Below the pieces are notes generated by a model. It worked only from the letters and a program-made list of their open reading frames with translations, did no database searches and was not told where the DNA came from. Below are positions 35,069 through 39,046 of a DNA stretch of 39,046 nt, one piece after another (positions within the stretch are counted from its first letter, which is position 1; every line of letters starts with the position of its first letter). The DNA is taken from NCBI GenBank assembly GCA_964343805.1, contig CAYFLR010000055.1, positions 1 through 39,046 of the forward strand. The letters are read 5' to 3'. This DNA is from CAYFLR01 sp964343805 (GTDB lineage Bacteria; Bdellovibrionota_B; Oligoflexia; CAYFLR01). Both the position numbers and the translations under genes were made by a program.

Positions 35069-35173
35069 GCCCTATCGATGTCTATTATTTTTCTTAGATT
35101 ATATTATTTTATTTTTAAGACTCAGTTATTATAATATTTTTTAAATATTTTGATATCTATTATTAATTTATTA

Positions 35174-35202
35174 TTGTATTTTTTAATACTTTTTGATATA
35201 AT
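35174..35202 (+). promoter_or_regulatory. Possible promoter before the small lipoprotein gene
   Basis: TTGTAT (3/6), 17 bp, TATAAT (6/6) in very AT-rich DNA, about 40 nt before the ATG at 35243. Confidence 0.4.
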
Positions 35203-35242
35203 TAAATAGTGAGGTTAAGGAATACAAATCCCGGAGCATAAA

Positions 35243-35440
35243 ATGAAGTTAATCAAATCGATTTTTTTAGCCACCTTACTTTCATTACCCTTATTTTGCT
35301 CTTGCGGAGACAATGAAGAACCAATCAAAAATAATATGTCTCCTAAAAAGCAAATTGAGAACGAATTCAATTCCTTAGAATACTTAGTAAAGCAAAAGCC
35401 TCCTCTTTCTAACCTAGAAAGAAAGGCTGCTTCTGAGTAA
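35243..35440 (+). CDS. Small lipoprotein
   Basis: 65 residues. A signal peptide ends in the lipobox LFCSC, giving a mature peptide of about 45 charged residues (GDNEEPIKNN...). No family recognised. The RBS GGAG lies 6 nt before the ATG. It is separated from the S41 gene by about 170 bp of AT-rich DNA with its own likely promoter, and is followed by a strong hairpin and the TIGR02147 gene. Confidence 0.65.
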   Translation: MKLIKSIFLATLLSLPLFCSCGDNEEPIKNNMSPKKQIENEFNSLEYLVKQKPPLSNLERKAASE

Positions 35441-35474
35441 AATGAGGATGATAGAGCAATTGGTTTAATAGGAA

Positions 35475-35495
35475 GGGAGTGGCAAAGCCACTCCC
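35475..35495 (+). terminator. Perfect hairpin between small lipoprotein and TIGR02147 genes
   Basis: GGGAGTGGC, loop AAA, GCCACTCCC: a perfect 9-bp, GC-rich stem. There is no T-run after it, so it may weaken read-through or protect an mRNA end rather than be a full intrinsic terminator. It lies 24 nt before the GTG start of the next gene. Confidence 0.5.
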
Positions 35496-35519
35496 AGAAC
35501 CAATATTAAGGGAGTTTAG

Positions 35520-36377
35520 GTGAAACGCACATTAAAAGACGCTCAAAAAGAGATCAATATTTTAGATTACACTGATTATAGACAGTATCTAAAAGAGGTA
35601 TATGAGTGGCTTAAATCATGGGTTAAACCCTATTCCTATCGTATTTTTTCACAAGAATTAGGGTTTTCCAATCGGGGGTATATCCAACTCGTCATTCAAG
35701 GGAAAAGAAACCTCACTGATAAGTCCATCAAACAAGTCATTCAAAATATGGGCTTCAAAAAACTAAAATCCCAATATTTTCAAGCCCTTGTCACTTTTAA
35801 CCAACTCAAAGATCCCACTGCCAAAGCACTAGCTTATAAAGCATTGAAAGCAGCCTCGGCAGTTAACAAGACAGAAGTCATTGATAAGAAGAAATATGCC
35901 TATCTCTCCAACTGGTACAATGTGGTTCTCCGGGAGCTACTCAATCTTCCAAGACAAGAAAGCTCAGTCGACTGGTTATATGACCAACTCCTTTTAAAAA
36001 AGATACCTAAAACAAAGATAAAAACCAGCCTAAAGCTATTGCAAGAATTAGGCATTATCAAACTAAATAATAATGGCAAGCTTGAACTGGTTGACCAAGT
36101 GATAACTACTGGAGATGAAATTCAAGGAGTGGCAGTAAAAAATCTTTTTATTGATTTGATTGATATGGCAAAAACAGCTCTTATTGAGGTAACTCCTACT
36201 GAAAGAGAATATGGTAGCCAAACTCTCAGCATATCTGAAAATGGATTTGAACAAATTAGAGAAAAGGTGAGACAGTTTCGTAAGGACATTATGCAAATCG
36301 TAAGTGAAGATCAGGATCCCACTCGTGTCTATCAAGTGAATATCCAGGTTTTCCCCTTATCAAAGGATAAAAAATGA
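35520..36377 (+). CDS. TIGR02147 family protein (HTH-type regulator candidate)
   Basis: 285 residues matching the TIGR02147 family found mainly in Fibrobacter and Bdellovibrio-like bacteria. Visible features are the start LDYTDYRQYLKEVYEWLK, an HTH-like stretch with YSYRIFSQELGFSNRGYIQLVIQGKRNLT, then YFQALVTFNQLKDP and a C-terminal winged-helix-like part. The function is not established; DNA binding is inferred from the helix-turn-helix appearance. The start is GTG with AAGGGAG 5 nt upstream. The stop overlaps the next ATG (ATGA), so it is translationally coupled to the lipoprotein gene. Confidence 0.85.
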   Translation: MKRTLKDAQKEINILDYTDYRQYLKEVYEWLKSWVKPYSYRIFSQELGFSNRGYIQLVIQGKRNLTDKSIKQVIQNMGFKKLKSQYFQALVTFNQLKDPTAKALAYKALKAASAVNKTEVIDKKKYAYLSNWYNVVLRELLNLPRQESSVDWLYDQLLLKKIPKTKIKTSLKLLQELGIIKLNNNGKLELVDQVITTGDEIQGVAVKNLFIDLIDMAKTALIEVTPTEREYGSQTLSISENGFEQIREKVRQFRKDIMQIVSEDQDPTRVYQVNIQVFPLSKDKK

Positions 36378-37588
36378 AACTAAGATTTCTTATTCAAATA
36401 TTTATGACTGCCTCTTTATGCTGCTTCCTAGCCTGTGGAAATAAGTCCAGTGAAGATCAAAAAGAGAATGCCCAGAGTGAAGAAGAAACCCCAAAAACCG
36501 AACAAGGTCAATCCAGTAGTGGGACAGATATTGGAAATCCGAACCTGCAAACTCTAGCAGAAATTCCCCAGGATATACCTGAGAACTCCTCTCAAACTGC
36601 TAGCTCCATCTCACTCAACTTTTCCTCTTCCCTAGGCGGAGAAAAGATATCATCTGACAAGCTCAGTTTAGTGGCATCTACGGAAGGCTCTGAACCATTA
36701 AAATTAAACTCTCAGATCTCCATTATTGATGCACGTCTTGGGATATCAGCAATCCGTTTAGGAGTAAAAAAACTACCTCCAAAAAAATTGGTGGAGGCTT
36801 ATCATAAAATCCGTGGAGCGGAAATTGATCTTTATCAGAAGTTAGTTACAAAGGCCACCCAGCTTAAAAAGCCATCCTCCAAACCCTCAGATACTCCAAT
36901 AAGAAAATTCAATAAACGACCTGATGCCATCTATCAAAAAGAAAAGTTAGATGAAGTCATTCATAAAAATGCGATAGATCTACAAAATTGGCAGAAAAAT
37001 GTACTCAATCGGCTATTAAAAGCGGACCCTGCCACGAAAGTAAAGGGCCCCTTCTTGCTCAATGCTCTTCACAATGATATCACCCCCCCATTAAATGAAT
37101 TCAAAGTTATGGATGGGACTTACCATCGAGTAGATTTTATGCTCGCACCAGTATTAGAGAAAGGAGACAATCCATTTGCTCAAGGCCAATCTCTCTATAT
37201 AGAGGGAACCTTTATCAATGATCAAGGCGATGAAGAGTACTTTCAAGTGTCTAGTCCTCTACTTGGAATTATGAACATCATCAGCCATGAAGGCTTTCAG
37301 GTCAACAGCACCGAAACAAATTCTTTTCAGGTGGATGTGGATTTAGAAAACTGGTTTAAAGAGATCAACTTCAAAGCTCTAAAGAAAAAGGGAGGGCTGA
37401 TCCGGATCACTCCCTTAATCAATATTGAGGCATTCAAACAAATCATGGCGAACATTAGACTCTCCTTAGTTTTTGGCACCGACCAAAATGATAATGGGGC
37501 AATCTCTTCTAATGAGAAGCTAGGCCAATCCCCTCTTAACGAAGAAGAGGGAGCTATAAACTACGAAGTTCAAATCCCTACTCCTTAG
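36374..37588 (+). CDS. Lipoprotein coupled to the TIGR02147 gene
   Basis: 404 residues, lipobox FLAC, then a Glu/Ser-rich linker of about 40 residues (SSEDQKENAQSEEE) and SSGTDIGNPN, a stretch seen in lipoproteins paired with TIGR02147 genes. The rest looks globular with many beta strands and one basic helical region (about 165-215). It ends with an EF-hand-like DQNDNGAISSNEKLG. The family is otherwise unknown to me. The 4-bp overlap with the regulator gene shows one transcript; the pair may sense and control the cell envelope (inference). Confidence 0.75.
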   Translation: MKLRFLIQIFMTASLCCFLACGNKSSEDQKENAQSEEETPKTEQGQSSSGTDIGNPNLQTLAEIPQDIPENSSQTASSISLNFSSSLGGEKISSDKLSLVASTEGSEPLKLNSQISIIDARLGISAIRLGVKKLPPKKLVEAYHKIRGAEIDLYQKLVTKATQLKKPSSKPSDTPIRKFNKRPDAIYQKEKLDEVIHKNAIDLQNWQKNVLNRLLKADPATKVKGPFLLNALHNDITPPLNEFKVMDGTYHRVDFMLAPVLEKGDNPFAQGQSLYIEGTFINDQGDEEYFQVSSPLLGIMNIISHEGFQVNSTETNSFQVDVDLENWFKEINFKALKKKGGLIRITPLINIEAFKQIMANIRLSLVFGTDQNDNGAISSNEKLGQSPLNEEEGAINYEVQIPTP

Positions 37589-37677
37589 GTTTATTCACCT
37601 TTTTATTAATTTATTGCTTTTATCCTTATATTTGATCTATGCTCAATCCATATTCAGAATATTTTTGGGAGAGCCTT

Positions 37678-38560
37678 ATGTTTTCAAGTTTAAGATTATT
37701 AGTCCTATTTTCATTCCTATCAACCATGGGGTATGCCTTACAAGCGACTCCTCTAGCCCTCGATCTACCCATTGACTTTAAATTGCGTGCGAATCCCTAT
37801 TCAAAAGTAGAGCTACAAACTTTGATGGATGAAGTACTAGAACCATTTCATAGCTTGGCAAATAGCTACCATGTCACTTTAGTACCTAAATTATTGTATG
37901 ATAGTCCTTTCATCGGAGCTCGTGCGGTACAATATAGAAAAGAGTGGCAGGTCTATTTGTTTGGCGCTTTAGCTCTCCCGAGATGGATTAATTCTCAATG
38001 TCTGCCATGAGGCAGGTCACCATTTTGGCGGTTATCCCTTCTATCGTGGAGAATGGAACTGGGCTGCGGCTGAAGGCCAAGCCGATTATTTTACAACTCA
38101 TATTTGCGCTAAATTACTATGGGAAGATGATCTGGAAGTTAATCGGAGCTACCGAGATACAGTGAGCCAATCTGTTAAAGAAAAATGCAATCAAGTTTAC
38201 CAGACAGAAGAAAAACAGAATCTCTGCTATCGAATCATTGCCGCCTCCCTCTCTTTTGCAAAGTTATCAGCAAGAGTAACTAAAGAACCCGAAGCCAAAT
38301 TAGAGACTCCTTCTAAGGAACATGTTAACACCACTCAGACTTCACATCCCTCCACCCAATGTAGACTCGACACCATGATAGCTGGAGCCCTATGCACAAT
38401 AGAACCCAATATAGACAAAATTCCCGGTCGTGTAGGAAATCAAATTCATTTTGAAGAGCAGGGAGAAATTTGGTCAAATGATTATTATTGTAATAACTCC
38501 ACACAGCCAGATCCTGCAGCCCGACCTGGTTGTTGGTTTAAATCATTGTTAGATAATTAG
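37678..38560 (+). pseudogene. Secreted HExGH metallopeptidase-like gene with frameshift
   Basis: The first part (from ATG 37678, RBS GGGAG) encodes a signal peptide and about 100 residues ending QVYLFGALAL, then the frame closes at 38010. The frame shifted by one base continues RDGLILNVCHEAGHHFGG, with the zinc-binding HExGH motif (38006 onward), EWNWAAAEGQADYF (candidate third ligand), and a Cys-rich end to 38560. The two halves join in the region 37973-37985, where removing one C of CCC (37977-37979) restores one frame of about 293 residues. It is either a true frameshift mutation or a sequencing/assembly error. The product would be a periplasmic or secreted protease-like protein of unknown family. 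Confidence 0.75.
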
Positions 38561-38659
38561 TGCTCTCTTGTCATCAAATTGTCACATTACCTTGCTATTT
38601 TAGATAAATAAGAGGGTGAAACATTCACCTAAATTTTATTTTAAAAAGCGAGGTATAAA

Positions 38660-38899
38660 ATGAATCAACCCAGTTTAGAATCCTTCATAACATCTTTATC
38701 ACTTTTACTCATTGGATCACTCACATTTACTTCGATTCTCACATCGGCAGATATCTTATTTAAATGGGATGTTCTTCCACCATTCGGTGATCGGATAGCC
38801 ATGTTTGTATTAGTAACACAAGTTCTTCTGGTTTTAGCCGGTAGCTTCACAAGTCTTTTATTAAATGTAAGAAAACGTATTCAAAGTCTTGGCAGATAG
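38660..38899 (+). CDS. Small two-segment membrane protein
   Basis: 79 residues with two hydrophobic segments (about 10-32 and 46-68) separated by KWDVLPPFGDR, and a basic C-terminus RKRIQSLGR. Unknown function. The RBS GAGG lies 6 nt before the ATG, and another membrane protein gene follows 9 nt after its stop, so they form an operon. Confidence 0.7.
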   Translation: MNQPSLESFITSLSLLLIGSLTFTSILTSADILFKWDVLPPFGDRIAMFVLVTQVLLVLAGSFTSLLLNVRKRIQSLGR

Positions 38900-38908
38900 G
38901 AGAAACCT

Positions 38909-39046
38909 ATGAGTAATAAATACATAAAATGGACAATTTCTTTAACTGTATTCACTTTTATTTCCCTAATAACCTTATGGCAAATTGATGTTTATAGATC
39001 TAAAAAGCGGATAGCCAATTTTGAAAAGCTTTACTGTACCGGGGCT
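38909..39046 (+). CDS. Membrane-anchored protein, 5' part only
   Basis: Begins at an ATG with AGGAG 7 nt upstream and runs 46 codons to the window end. It has an N-terminal membrane segment (about 8-26: WTISLTVFTFISLITLW) then a charged part with one Cys. The remainder lies outside the window, so no function can be given. Confidence 0.65.
   Translation, partial: MSNKYIKWTISLTVFTFISLITLWQIDVYRSKKRIANFEKLYCTGA

Overview
The window looks like chromosomal DNA from a Gram-negative, AT-rich predatory-lineage bacterium, most likely Bdellovibrionota (inference). The reasons are a TIGR02147-family regulator paired with a lipoprotein, an HNH endonuclease of a kind common in that phylum, a Lys/Ala/Pro-rich histone H1-like protein next to an IHF-alpha gene, a lysA-aspartokinase operon, and a very high share of lipoproteins and signal-peptide proteins with no recognised family. 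The sequence has four runs of N (21097-21106, 21424-21477, 28874-28973, 29065-29164), so it is a draft scaffold.

Layout. 1-3.2 kb (minus): tRNA-Ser(GGA) with its terminator, an RDD membrane protein, and a signalling protein with a degenerate receiver and an RsbW/SpoIIAB-like ATPase domain. 3.3-5.9 kb (plus): an enlarged GlmS-like glucosamine-6-phosphate synthase. 5.9-15.3 kb: three large lipoproteins built from internal repeats: a 1121-residue protein of Cys-containing units (minus) and, divergently, a tail-fibre-like 1509-residue protein followed by a six-repeat Asp/Cys protein. 15.7-19.3 kb: an HNH endonuclease (plus) convergent with the lysA-aspartokinase operon (minus) for lysine and aspartate-family amino acids. 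19.4-24.3 kb (plus): a ChaN/EreA-like secreted protein, two tandem 62-bp hairpins, then an operon headed by a squalene-hopene-cyclase-like protein with an apparent signal peptide. 24.3-28.2 kb: a structured repeat tract, an extended Cys/Met-family PLP enzyme (minus) and a divergent tyrosine phenol-lyase (plus) with a 14-codon upstream reading frame. 28.2-29.4 kb: IHF-alpha and the histone H1-like gene, both nucleoid proteins. 29.5-32.8 kb: a PfkB-family kinase, a secreted EEP-family nuclease/phosphatase and a transglutaminase-elicitor-like lipoprotein. 33-35 kb (plus): ECF sigma factor, membrane anti-sigma candidate and S41 C-terminal-processing protease, which together look like one regulated-proteolysis module. 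35.2-37.6 kb: a small lipoprotein, then the TIGR02147/lipoprotein pair. 37.7-39 kb: a secreted HExGH metallopeptidase-like gene broken by a frameshift, then small membrane proteins, the last cut by the window end.

The signals most worth following are the two adjacent ~127-nt elements at 24386-24638, whose central stem is kept by compensatory changes in every variable pair; the class II terpene-cyclase-like protein with an export signal and an operator-like palindrome in its promoter; the sigma/anti-sigma/Ctp cassette; and the in-frame 14-codon reading frame that ends inside the ribosome binding site of the tyrosine phenol-lyase gene. No CRISPR array, insertion sequence, integrase or prophage was seen.
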